Below, one piece after another: positions 8,338 through 16,230 of a stretch of DNA of 64,000 nucleotides (its first letter is position 1; each line of letters starts with the position of its first letter). The notes below the pieces were generated by a model. That model ran no database searches and was not told the DNA's origin. It saw nothing but the letters and a program-made list of their open reading frames with translations. This DNA comes from Oceanispirochaeta crateris. GTDB lineage: Bacteria; Spirochaetota; Spirochaetia; DSM-2461. A program made the translations under genes and the position numbers. The stretch covers positions 1 to 64,000 of the forward strand of contig NZ_CP036150.1 of NCBI RefSeq assembly GCF_008329965.1, given 5' to 3'.

Positions 8338-9774
8338 ATGGACCATCCAAAACTAATACAAGGCGGCATGGGTATTGCCGTTTCTAACTGGATTCTCGCT
8401 AGAGAGGTCGCCTTACGGGGACAGTTGGGAGTCATTTCAGGAACAGCCCTGGATGGTGTTCTTGCCAGACGCCTTCAAGATGGTGATCCCGGGGGCCATA
8501 TGCGACGAGCTCTGAAAGCCTTTCCCTTTCAGGAGGCGGCTAAGCGCATTCTGGACAAATACTTTGTTTCCGGAGGAACCGGGCGGAAGTATGCCCAGGT
8601 ACCCCTATTTAGTATTAACAACAATGATCGTCTGAATGAACTGACAGTGGCGGCCAATTTTACAGAAACATACCTTGCCAAAGAGGGGCATAACGGCCCC
8701 GTTGGAGTCAATTATCTAGCTAAAGTTCAGCTACCCACTCTTTCTTCAATCTACGGTGCTCTTCTGGCCGGAATTGATTATGTCATCGTCGGAGCCGGAA
8801 TCCCTTTGGAAATCCCCGGGATACTGAAACGTTTGTCCGAGAATCAGGATGCTTCGCTAAGACTCAGTGTTGAAGAGGCTGATAAATCAGACAGTTTTTT
8901 TTCTCACTTTGACCCGGCGGCTCTCTTCGGAACAAAGCTGCCGCCGTTGAAGCTTCCCCGTTTTCTTCCCATTGTATCTTCAAATTTTCTGGCGACCATG
9001 ATGGTGAAAAAGGCCTCTGGTCCCATTGATGGTCTCATCATCGAGAATCATGAGGCTGGAGGGCATAATGCTCCTCCCAGGGGAAAAATGATGCTGGATG
9101 AGGCGGGGGAACCCGTTTACGGTGATAGAGATGCAGTGGATACTGAAAAAATCAAGGAGTTGGGACTTCCCTTCTGGCTGGCGGGATCTTTTGGCACTCC
9201 TAGTGGATTGAAGGCCGCCTTGAAGGCGGGTGCCGCAGGCATACAAGCCGGGTCGGCCTTTGCCCTGTGCAGGGACTCTGGTATTTTTCCGGAACTGAGA
9301 AAAAAAATTATCGATGTTGTCAAAAATGGGGATAGCTCAGTTTTCACAGATGCTGAAGCTTCTCCCACGGGTTTTCCATTTAAAGTCTTGAAACTCAAGG
9401 ATACTATTGCAGAAAAAAGAGTCTTTGAAATGAGAAAGAAGATTTGTAACCTGGGATACCTGAGGCAGGCATATAAAAAAGAAGATGGAACCCTTGCTTA
9501 CCGCTGCTCTGCAGAAAACAAAGAGGCTTTTATCAAGAAAGGGGGAGATCCACAGGAAGCGGAACAGGGGAAGTGCTGCTTGTGCAACGCTCTGTTTGCT
9601 ACTGTTGGTATGCCTTCTGTCTATGCCGACGGAAGCATTGAAAAACCACTGGTAACACTGGGGTCCCATTTGGAAACATTGAAAGATCTGGTTCTAAGAA
9701 AAATTGACTTTTCCGCTGGAGATGTCATCGATTATATTCTAAAGGGACAAATGGAACCGGAGCCTCAAGTCTGA
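8338..9774 (+). CDS. NPD-family flavoprotein (nitronate monooxygenase / FabK-like)
   Basis: A 478-residue FMN TIM-barrel protein related to 2-nitropropane dioxygenase, FabK-type enoyl-ACP reductases and PfaD. Visible features: an N-terminal QGGMGIAVSNW, a GVNYLAKVQLPTL strand, IIENHEAGGHNAPP around the catalytic-His region, and GAAGIQAGSAFALC in the phosphate-binding part. A C-terminal extension carries several cysteines (CRCSAE-like and GKCCLCNAL). The ATG at 8338 is preceded by AAGGAG at 7 nt; a TTG 39 bp earlier is in frame but has no such site. It diverges from fabF through shared palindromes, so a role as enoyl reductase or in lipid metabolism is more likely than nitronate detoxification, though unproven. 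Confidence 0.82.
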   Translation: MDHPKLIQGGMGIAVSNWILAREVALRGQLGVISGTALDGVLARRLQDGDPGGHMRRALKAFPFQEAAKRILDKYFVSGGTGRKYAQVPLFSINNNDRLNELTVAANFTETYLAKEGHNGPVGVNYLAKVQLPTLSSIYGALLAGIDYVIVGAGIPLEIPGILKRLSENQDASLRLSVEEADKSDSFFSHFDPAALFGTKLPPLKLPRFLPIVSSNFLATMMVKKASGPIDGLIIENHEAGGHNAPPRGKMMLDEAGEPVYGDRDAVDTEKIKELGLPFWLAGSFGTPSGLKAALKAGAAGIQAGSAFALCRDSGIFPELRKKIIDVVKNGDSSVFTDAEASPTGFPFKVLKLKDTIAEKRVFEMRKKICNLGYLRQAYKKEDGTLAYRCSAENKEAFIKKGGDPQEAEQGKCCLCNALFATVGMPSVYADGSIEKPLVTLGSHLETLKDLVLRKIDFSAGDVIDYILKGQMEPEPQV

Positions 9775-9799
9775 AGAAGAAACTCCGGTTCTCATTTTT
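9754..9799 (+). terminator. Intrinsic terminator of the NPD flavoprotein gene
   Basis: Arms GAACCGGAG (9754-9762) and CTCCGGTTC (9783-9791) form a 9-bp perfect stem, followed by TCATTTTTC. The 5' arm lies in the last codons of the gene, so the terminator overlaps the coding end. It separates this gene from the convergent KDG kinase. Confidence 0.75.
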
Positions 9800-9812
9800 C
9801 TTTAGTAAGAGC

Positions 9813-10910
9813 TTAGCGGTCCACTCTGGCGCCGCCGCCTCCGACAATTTTTTCAACTTCGGCCAGTGAGACCATGGTTGTGTCTCCGGGGGTGGTCATG
9901 GCCAGGGCTCCGTGAGCCGCACCATAGTTGACTGCCTTATCGGCATCATTAAAGGTCAGAAATCCATAGATCAGGCCGGATGCGAAACTATCTCCTCCAC
10001 CCACTCTGTCCATGATTTCAAGATTGGGTCTGTGCTGAGCCTCAAAGATCTCTCCATCATACCAGGATATGGCACCCCAGTCGTTGACGGTTGCAGATTT
10101 CACCCCTCTTAGGGTGGTGGCGGTGGCCTTAAAGTTGGGGAATGCCGCTGTGGCTTTTTTGATCATCTTCTTGAAGCTTTCTGTTTCCAGGTCAGTGAGA
10201 TTCTCATCAGTTCCTTCTACTTCAAATCCCAAACAGGCGGTGAAATCTTCTTCATTACCAATCATGACATCCACATACTGGGCTATCTCCTTGTTGACTT
10301 CCTGGGCCTTCGCCTCACCACCGATGGCCTTCCAGAGGGAGGGGCGGTAGTTCAGATCATAGGATATGATTGTTCCATATTTCTTGGCAGCCTTCATGGC
10401 TTCGATGACCACAGCGGGTGTGGTTTCCGACAGGGCTGCAAAAATGCCTCCTGTATGAAACCATTGGACGCCGCTTGAAAAAATACCTTCCCAGTCGATG
10501 TCACCTTCTTTCAATTGGGATACGGCAGTATTTCCTCTGTCGGAGCAACCAACGGCTCCTCTTATACCAAATCCGCGTTCTGTGAAGTTCAGTCCGTTCC
10601 GGGTGTCCCGGCCACAGCCGTCGTACTTGTCCCATTTTATATGAGATGTATCCACGCCACCCTGGAGGATTAAGTCTTCAACGAGTCTTCCCACGGGATT
10701 GTCTGCCAGAGCTGTGACAACGGCGGCTCTCTTAGCAAAACAGCGTCTGAGTCCGCGGGCTACATTGTATTCTCCACCTCCTTCCCAGGCTGTAAACTGT
10801 CTGGATGTGTGAATTCTGCCTTCTCCCGGATCAAGTCGAAGCATGACCTCTCCTAAGGAAACTATATCGTATTTGCACTCTGAGGCTGGTTTTATATTAA
10901 GTTTTGACAT
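9813..10910 (-). CDS. kdgK: 2-dehydro-3-deoxygluconokinase (KDG kinase), PfkB family
   Basis: A 365-residue PfkB kinase converting 2-keto-3-deoxygluconate to its 6-phosphate with ATP. The C-terminal signature DRVGGGDSFASGLIYGF holds the catalytic Asp; the N-terminus has VSLGEVMLRLDPGEG, typical of KDG kinases. It is the second gene of a leftward pair, 60 bp after the KDPG aldolase, which uses its product. ATG with AAGGAG 8 nt upstream. It is slightly longer than the 310-340 residues usual for KdgK. The pair points to breakdown of uronates, pectin or alginate. The assignment rests mainly on the adjacent aldolase. Confidence 0.88.
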   Translation of the reverse strand: MSKLNIKPASECKYDIVSLGEVMLRLDPGEGRIHTSRQFTAWEGGGEYNVARGLRRCFAKRAAVVTALADNPVGRLVEDLILQGGVDTSHIKWDKYDGCGRDTRNGLNFTERGFGIRGAVGCSDRGNTAVSQLKEGDIDWEGIFSSGVQWFHTGGIFAALSETTPAVVIEAMKAAKKYGTIISYDLNYRPSLWKAIGGEAKAQEVNKEIAQYVDVMIGNEEDFTACLGFEVEGTDENLTDLETESFKKMIKKATAAFPNFKATATTLRGVKSATVNDWGAISWYDGEIFEAQHRPNLEIMDRVGGGDSFASGLIYGFLTFNDADKAVNYGAAHGALAMTTPGDTTMVSLAEVEKIVGGGGARVDR

Positions 10911-10970
10911 TTAATGACTCCTTCTCATTCTCCCTCTGAACTGATATCTTTGTCAGAGAGCCTTATTTTT

Positions 10971-11630
10971 TTAGTATTTTTTCGCCAGTTCGACTGCTTC
11001 TTTAACGATTCCAGAAATCTTGTCCCAATTTCCTGATTCTATGTCTGCCGCTTTCCCGACCCAGGTTCCACCGGCACAGGGAATCTGCGGGATACTCAGA
11101 TAGTCTCCGAGATTTCCTGTATTGACTCCGCCGGTAGGCATGACCTTGATCCCCATATGTTTGTAGGGACCAATGAAATTGGAGAGCATTTTAGTTCCGC
11201 CCATGGCTTCAGCTGGGAAAAACTTAACCATTCTGATGCCGAACTGCATGATCTGCTCCAGTTCTGAGGGGGTGCAGAATCCGGGAAAAAATGGATATCC
11301 GGACTGAACGGCTTCGGCGACAATGACGGGGTTGAAACCGGGAGCTACCGCAAACTGGGCTCCTGCATCGAAGGCCCTGTGCAGTTCTTCCAGGGTGAGA
11401 ACAGTTCCTGCTCCAAGGACCAGCTCTGGGAATTGCCGGGCCGCTTCTTTGATGATGCCTTCGGCTGCTTTGGTTCTGAAGGTGATTTCGGCGGCTTTCA
11501 AACCGCAGTCATTCAACACTTCACACATCTTGATACCATCTTCCACTTTTTCGATGGCCAGGACAGGTACGACTTTGACCTCTCCCAGTGCTTTGACAAT
11601 GGCGTCGCATTTTTCTTTGTATTGACTCAT
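10971..11630 (-). CDS. eda: KDPG/KHG aldolase
   Basis: A 219-residue class I aldolase that cleaves 2-keto-3-deoxy-6-phosphogluconate to pyruvate and glyceraldehyde 3-phosphate. Motifs: AAEITFRT (catalytic Glu near 48), GAGTVLT, Schiff-base Lys136 in RMVKFFPAE, and PTGGV. The ATG at 11630 has AGGAG 7 nt upstream; an in-frame start further upstream would overlap another gene and has no ribosome site. First gene of the eda-kdgK operon. A TATAAT lies at 11682-11677, and a KdgR-like palindrome covers the -35 position. Confidence 0.93.
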   Translation of the reverse strand: MSQYKEKCDAIVKALGEVKVVPVLAIEKVEDGIKMCEVLNDCGLKAAEITFRTKAAEGIIKEAARQFPELVLGAGTVLTLEELHRAFDAGAQFAVAPGFNPVIVAEAVQSGYPFFPGFCTPSELEQIMQFGIRMVKFFPAEAMGGTKMLSNFIGPYKHMGIKVMPTGGVNTGNLGDYLSIPQIPCAGGTWVGKAADIESGNWDKISGIVKEAVELAKKY

Positions 11631-11676
11631 TCTATACTCCTGTGGTTCTAGTGAACTCGTTGTTTCAATGGCAGGA

Positions 11677-11713
11677 ATTATACCATGAGATATTAAAATG
11701 AAACAGGGTTTCA
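11677..11713 (-). promoter_or_regulatory. eda-kdgK promoter with KdgR-like operator
   Basis: On the minus strand TATAAT occupies 11682-11677. Seventeen base pairs upstream, the -35 position (11705-11700) falls inside the palindrome TGAAAC-AGG-GTTTCA (11699-11713). That palindrome resembles the IclR-type KdgR box (TGAAACA...TGTTTCA) known from enterobacterial pectin genes. The site is correctly placed for repression. No KdgR gene lies in the window, so the binding protein is inferred. Confidence 0.6.
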
Positions 11714-11742
11714 AAAACAGAAAACAGGAATATTTTAACTTT

Positions 11743-12165
11743 TTAAGGGGTTTTGATCGAATATCCCGGACCATTTTTTTGGGTCAGGTCAACTAAGACC
11801 CTCTTGCCCTCATAGCCATGGAGAGTACACTTCGCCCGGATTTCTAGGTATCTCTGACCCTTTGGGAGTATCAGTCTTGTCAGGCTCCGTGTGAAGGGTT
11901 GTTCTTCCACATGAGGGTGAGTCAGAACTCTTGTACCCAGGACTTTTTCTGTTTCAGGGTCGACCACAATCCACTGGTCTGCGTAGTGATCCCAACCCTG
12001 GTCGTTATGCCTGAGAGTCGCAGAAATCGTCCATGTTCCATTGGATTGCAGCACTGCCTGAACTGACTCAACCTGGGCGTAGTTCAAGTTGTCATTGGCT
12101 TTGAATTCTTGAGCGGAAATACCCTGTAAAACCAGGAACATTAAAATTGGTAGGATTCTTATCAT
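11743..12165 (-). CDS. Small secreted protein of unknown function
   Basis: A 140-residue protein with a signal peptide (MIRILPILMFLVLQGISAQ, likely cut after SAQ), so periplasmic or exported. The mature part is beta-rich and has HNDQGWDHYADQW, HPHVEEQPFTR and YLEIRAKCTLHGYEG. I do not recognise a characterised family. Two ATGs are in frame; the one at 12165 is 7 nt from GAAGG, while the one at 12171 is only 1 nt from it, so the inner one is chosen. It lies just upstream of eda on the same strand, with 112 bp between them that contain the eda promoter. Confidence 0.75.
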   Translation of the reverse strand: MIRILPILMFLVLQGISAQEFKANDNLNYAQVESVQAVLQSNGTWTISATLRHNDQGWDHYADQWIVVDPETEKVLGTRVLTHPHVEEQPFTRSLTRLILPKGQRYLEIRAKCTLHGYEGKRVLVDLTQKNGPGYSIKTP

Positions 12166-12237
12166 TTTCATACCTTCATTTTAGTAGATTTCTGGACGAT
12201 TTGCCTTGAAAGAAGGGGTCTTATAAGAAATATTTAT

Positions 12238-12266
12238 CTTGACAATCCATCTTTGGTGTTTTAAAA
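12238..12266 (+). promoter_or_regulatory. Putative promoter of the fucU-ansA pair
   Basis: TTGACA at 12238-12243 followed after 17 bp by TAAAAC. The -35 is a consensus match and the -10 is weak. The position, about 60 bp before the FucU-like start and diverging from the secreted-protein gene, is appropriate. Confidence 0.4.
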
Positions 12267-12325
12267 CGCTAGATGGGCTGAAGTATACCCATGCCCTGAA
12301 TTCAAAAATTGACGGAGGACATCTT

Positions 12326-12760
12326 ATGTTAAAAAAAATACCAAAAATTCTTTCACCAGAACTAGTTAAGATACTCATGGAAATGGGCCATGCCGATGAA
12401 ATCATCATCGCAGACGGAAATTTTCCATCATCCACATGCGCTCAGAGGCTGGTTCGGGCCGATGGTCACAGCGGAACCGATATTCTAGATGCCGTGTTGG
12501 AACTTTTTCCGCTGGATCCCTATGGAGATGAATCCCCTGTATCCTTAATGGAGCTTGTCCCCGGAGACGATGTGAAAACGCCCATCTGGGAGGAATATAA
12601 GGGCATCGTTAAAAAACATAATGCCGATTTTGAGGATTTTAACTTTATTGAACGCTTTGAATTTTATGAAAGAGCCAAAAAAGCTTTTGCTGTCATTGCT
12701 ACAGGGGAAGGGGCTTTGTATGCTAATGTCCTAATCAGAAAAGGGGTTGTTGTCGACTGA
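12326..12760 (+). CDS. fucU: RbsD/FucU-family sugar mutarotase
   Basis: A 144-residue protein of the RbsD/FucU family, which interconverts anomers of fucose, ribose or similar sugars. The family hallmark MGHADEIIIADGNFP (catalytic His22, Asp30) sits near the N-terminus, and the length fits FucU (about 140). The ATG at 12326 is preceded by GGAGG at about 8 nt; an upstream in-frame start overlaps the promoter and is rejected. It is followed after 23 bp by an asparaginase, an unusual partner. Substrate assignment to fucose is by family only. Confidence 0.85.
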   Translation: MLKKIPKILSPELVKILMEMGHADEIIIADGNFPSSTCAQRLVRADGHSGTDILDAVLELFPLDPYGDESPVSLMELVPGDDVKTPIWEEYKGIVKKHNADFEDFNFIERFEFYERAKKAFAVIATGEGALYANVLIRKGVVVD

Positions 12761-12783
12761 TAACCCATTAAGGATCGCTGCTT

Positions 12784-13818
12784 ATGGATTCATCTTTGCT
12801 GCCTCGTATACTCATTCTGGATACGGGCGGGACAATCAGCCAAACCGCCGGAGCCGATGGCTCTCTTGTTCCCTGTTCTACCGAGTATATAGAAATGGTT
12901 CCCCGTTTGCATGACATTGCCAGGCTGGAGATCATGCGCTTAGAAAGGATGGACAGTTCCGACATGTCCTCCACACTCCGGATGGAGATGGCTCGTCTCA
13001 TCTATGAAAACTACGATGCTTATGATGGATTTGTTGTGATTCACGGTACGGACACAATGGTTGATACCGCGGCTGCTCTGAACTACATGGTTCAGGGTTT
13101 GGGGAAACCCGTGGTTCTCACAGGGGCGCAGCTTCCTATCTTTGCTCCCGGTCCGGATGGATTGAACAACCTGTACTATTCCGTACAGACCGCTTCCATG
13201 GATTTGGGAGAGGTGGTGATCTGCTTTGGAGACCGTATCCTTCGTGGAAACAGGAGCCTGAAAGAAAATGTGCATGGATTCAACGCCTTTCATTCCTTCC
13301 GGGTTCCCGCTCTAGGTGAATTAGGGGTGAACGTTCGTCTTCAGGATCACCGGATTCCCAGACGGGCTTCCCAGCCAAGGCTATTCCCAGTCTTGAATCC
13401 ATCGGTCTTCTATCTTCCCATGACTTCCGGCTGTTCCCTTTCTATTTTGGAGGCTGTGCAGGATCATCCCCGTCTGGCTGGGCTCGTCGTTGGTGGTTTT
13501 GGTTCTGGAAACCTGCCGGCCCATGAAATTTCAGGTCTTAAAAGGCTTCTAAGCAGGGGGATTCCCATTCTAGTGGTCACCACCTGTTTGAAGGGGAATA
13601 CCATTCTTTCTCTCTATGGGGCAGGCCGTAAGGTGTACGATGCGGGTGCCAGAGAGGGCTTGGATTTAACCGTTGCTGCAGCTCTTCAAAAAATGATGTA
13701 TGCCCTGGGCCGGATGGATACAGACCATCCCGAGTTCTCGGGACAAGAACGAATGGAGGCCGTTTACAATCTCCTCATGGAACCGGTGGGAAGAGACTTG
13801 GATTCCTCTCTCCTTTAA
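12784..13818 (+). CDS. ansA: Type I L-asparaginase
   Basis: A 344-residue asparaginase/glutaminase-family enzyme hydrolysing asparagine to aspartate and ammonia. Both catalytic signatures are present: DTGGTIS (nucleophile Thr14) and HGTDTM (Thr89-Asp90). No signal peptide is seen, so it is cytoplasmic, as in type I enzymes. ATG with AAGGA about 10 nt upstream; it follows the FucU-like gene by 23 bp on the same strand, so the two are probably co-transcribed. The next gene rightward begins 250 bp on and is the first of the ssnA-ygfM-xdhD cluster, which has its own leader. Confidence 0.92.
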   Translation: MDSSLLPRILILDTGGTISQTAGADGSLVPCSTEYIEMVPRLHDIARLEIMRLERMDSSDMSSTLRMEMARLIYENYDAYDGFVVIHGTDTMVDTAAALNYMVQGLGKPVVLTGAQLPIFAPGPDGLNNLYYSVQTASMDLGEVVICFGDRILRGNRSLKENVHGFNAFHSFRVPALGELGVNVRLQDHRIPRRASQPRLFPVLNPSVFYLPMTSGCSLSILEAVQDHPRLAGLVVGGFGSGNLPAHEISGLKRLLSRGIPILVVTTCLKGNTILSLYGAGRKVYDAGAREGLDLTVAAALQKMMYALGRMDTDHPEFSGQERMEAVYNLLMEPVGRDLDSSLL

Positions 13819-14068
13819 GGATAATCTAGTGTAAAATAAAAGATTATTGGATCAGAATCTACTATAATCAAGGGAGATGTTTTTTCAGAATATCTCCTAT
13901 TCCGTGCCGATACTTGGCCCAGTCAGTGACTTCAAGATGTCTGACATGACCGGATTCTGCCTTATGAAGAGAATAGGGGCATGGTATAGTTTGAAAATAT
14001 TATAGTCCTGTTCAACAGACAGTTTTGAATAACCGGAAACAATAGGATAGAAATTGAGGGAGTTTCCA
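13819..14068. other. Leader region of ssnA-ygfM-xdhD
   Basis: 250 bp without a convincing gene. A weak inverted repeat (GATAATCT / AGATTATT) just after the asparaginase stop could be a terminator, a TATAAT lies near 13862, and GGAGAT / ATCTCC can pair nearby. No known riboswitch was recognised. A 68-codon frame on the minus strand has no ribosome site or familiar sequence. Confidence 0.4.
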
Positions 14069-15439
14069 ATGAAAACAGTACTGATTAAACAATGCAGCCG
14101 CATATTTCAAAGCGCTGACAAGGGGATATTGAAAGACTGTGATATTCTAATTGAAGGTAATATCATTAAAAAAATAGGCAAGTTGTCTGAAACTCAGGCT
14201 GATCGGGTTATTGACGGCAGAGGCCGGGTCGTCATTCCGGGGCTGGTGAATTCACACCACCATTTTTATCAGACCTTTACCAGGAATCTGCCGGCTGTTC
14301 AGAATGCCGAGCTCTTTGAATGGCTGGTATATCTCTATGATATCTGGAAGCATCTGGATATTGATTCTGTGTATAATTCTTCTCTTTTGGCCATGGGAGA
14401 ACTTCTTAAGACTGGATGTACAACAGCTTCAGACCATCATTATCTCTATCCCCGGGATATCGATGGAGATATCATGGCTACCCAGTTCGCCGCTTCAGAA
14501 AAACTGGGAATGCGATTTTCACCAACCCGCGGTTCCATGTCATTAAGCAAAAAAGACGGAGGTCTTCCTCCCGACTCGGTTGTGCAGGATGAAAAAACGA
14601 TCCTTAAAGACTCGGAAAGAGTGATCAAGGCTTATCATGATGGAAGTGATTTTTCCATGAAGAAAATCGTTTTGGCCCCCTGCAGTCCTTTTTCGGTCAC
14701 AGAAGCCCTGATGAAAGACTCGGCGGCTCTGGCCAGAGAATACGGCGTTCGTCTCCATACTCATCTGGCGGAAACCAGGGATGAAAATGATTTTTGCCTC
14801 CAGGTTTATGGTCGACGCCCAATGCAGGTCATGGCCGATTGTGATTTCCTCGGAAAAGATGTGTTTTTTGCCCATGGGGTGCATTTTAATGATGAAGAGT
14901 TGGATGTCCTGGCTGAGACGGGTACCCATATTGCTCATTGCCCCACCTCAAATATGCGTTTGGGTTCGGGAATCTGCCGGGTGACGGAGATGATTCCAAA
15001 GAGCATCAATGTTGGATTGGCTGTTGATGGTTCCGCTTCCAACGACTCCTCTGATATGCTCGGAGAGGTTCGTAATTCTCTCTTGCTTCAGAGGGTTCAT
15101 TATGGTGCCGCCGCAGTCACTACGGCGGATGTCCTCAAGATGGGAACAGAAAACGGAGCCCGTTTGCTGGGCTACGAAAAGGTAGGCCGTCTGGAAGAGG
15201 GTATGGCCGCTGATATGGCCGTCTTTAATATGAATAAACTCGAGTATGCCGGTGCTTTGAGTGATCCAGTGTCAGCTCTGATTTTTTCCGGCTATAATCA
15301 TGAGGCTGAATATACTCTGGTCAATGGGGAAATTGCCGTTGACAAGGGCAAGCTGACCGGTGTGGATGAAGAGGAATTGAAAGAATCCTGCATGCGTCTG
15401 TCATCGGAATTATGGAAAAAGGGAGGAGTTCAGTTATGA
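14069..15439 (+). CDS. ssnA: SsnA-family aminohydrolase, selenium/molybdenum hydroxylase cluster
   Basis: A 456-residue amidohydrolase-superfamily enzyme (COG0402, related to 8-oxoguanine and hydroxyatrazine deaminases). Metal ligands visible: HHH at 63-65 (NSHHHFYQTF), HTHLAET, HGVHF and DGSASND. In E. coli ssnA lies with ygfK, ygfM and xdhD, a set associated with selenium-dependent molybdenum hydroxylases. Here ygfM and xdhD follow with ATGA overlaps, so the three genes are translationally coupled. The ATG at 14069 has GAGGGAG about 6 nt upstream. The product probably deaminates a purine-like substrate, with the hydroxylase acting before or after. No ygfK is present. A second paralogue lies at 31742-33136. 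Confidence 0.88.
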   Translation: MKTVLIKQCSRIFQSADKGILKDCDILIEGNIIKKIGKLSETQADRVIDGRGRVVIPGLVNSHHHFYQTFTRNLPAVQNAELFEWLVYLYDIWKHLDIDSVYNSSLLAMGELLKTGCTTASDHHYLYPRDIDGDIMATQFAASEKLGMRFSPTRGSMSLSKKDGGLPPDSVVQDEKTILKDSERVIKAYHDGSDFSMKKIVLAPCSPFSVTEALMKDSAALAREYGVRLHTHLAETRDENDFCLQVYGRRPMQVMADCDFLGKDVFFAHGVHFNDEELDVLAETGTHIAHCPTSNMRLGSGICRVTEMIPKSINVGLAVDGSASNDSSDMLGEVRNSLLLQRVHYGAAAVTTADVLKMGTENGARLLGYEKVGRLEEGMAADMAVFNMNKLEYAGALSDPVSALIFSGYNHEAEYTLVNGEIAVDKGKLTGVDEEELKESCMRLSSELWKKGGVQL

Positions 15440-16230
15440 GTGGTATGTTTTTAAAACCTCTGACAATAGAAGAAGCTGTAAGAATGAAATCCGAATATAC
15501 GGGTAGTCTGTATCTGGGAGGAGGAACGGAGATCAATAATCCTTTTTCCCGGTCTCATGGAGAAGTTTATATCTCTTTGGAAGCCCTGAATCTGAAGGCC
15601 TGTGTGAAGGGCCGGAATCATTATATTTTGGGCGGAAGCGCGACTTTTCAGGAGCTGATAGACTGGGATGAATGCTATCCTCCCCTCAGGGAAGCGGCCC
15701 TGTTTCTAAATTCCCGCAACCTTCGCAATCAGGCGACTTTGGGAGGTAATCTGGGGGCTCACCTGAAGGACTCCTACCTGGTTCCCATACTGATGGTGCT
15801 GGATGCTGATGTAGAACTGGGCAAGGGCGAGATTTTGCCTCTTGTGACTTATATAGAGGAAGAACGGAGAGACCTGATCATCAATGTGCGTTTTTCACAC
15901 AACAAAGGTCAGGCTGCGGTCAAGAATATCCTACGGAGTGCCGGCGGGCTTTCTGTTCTCTCCGTAGCTGTTTCCCTTCGTACCGAAAAACAAAAAATTA
16001 CCAAGGCAGCCATCGCTGTCAGTGGTCTGAATCATAAGATCATCCGTTTGAGCTCTGTGGAAGAAGCCCTCGTTGCGGGTACTGTTAAACCCGGTACAGA
16101 GCTGGAAGACGCTGTTAAGAAGGCCGTCATTACCGCAAGTGATCTCTGCGGATCTGCAGAATATAAAAAACAGCTCTGCGGAGTCACGGTTCAGGACTGT
16201 GTCGATCGTTGCCTGGAGGCCTCAAAATGA
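15436..16230 (+). CDS. ygfM: YgfM-type FAD subunit of molybdenum hydroxylase
   Basis: A 264-residue FAD-binding subunit of the xanthine dehydrogenase family (CoxM/XdhB fold). FAD-contact motifs: YLGGGTEINNP near residues 23-33 and RNLRNQATLGGNLG near residue 95. It would pass electrons between the XdhD hydroxylase and an acceptor. The start ATG overlaps the ssnA stop (ATGA) and is preceded by GGGAGGAG; an in-frame ATG 24 bp upstream lacks that spacing. Its own stop overlaps the xdhD start in the same manner. Length matches E. coli YgfM (about 259). Confidence 0.88.
   Translation: MSGMFLKPLTIEEAVRMKSEYTGSLYLGGGTEINNPFSRSHGEVYISLEALNLKACVKGRNHYILGGSATFQELIDWDECYPPLREAALFLNSRNLRNQATLGGNLGAHLKDSYLVPILMVLDADVELGKGEILPLVTYIEEERRDLIINVRFSHNKGQAAVKNILRSAGGLSVLSVAVSLRTEKQKITKAAIAVSGLNHKIIRLSSVEEALVAGTVKPGTELEDAVKKAVITASDLCGSAEYKKQLCGVTVQDCVDRCLEASK

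Noticed and set aside
13855-13893. Possible riboswitch or attenuator in the ssnA leader
   Set aside because: Only one short stem (GGAGAT/ATCTCC) can be seen, and no conserved core of a purine or molybdenum-cofactor riboswitch was recognised.
13897-14103. 68-codon open frame on the minus strand before ssnA
   Set aside because: No ribosome site and no recognisable sequence, and it overlaps the start of ssnA. It is best read as leader DNA.
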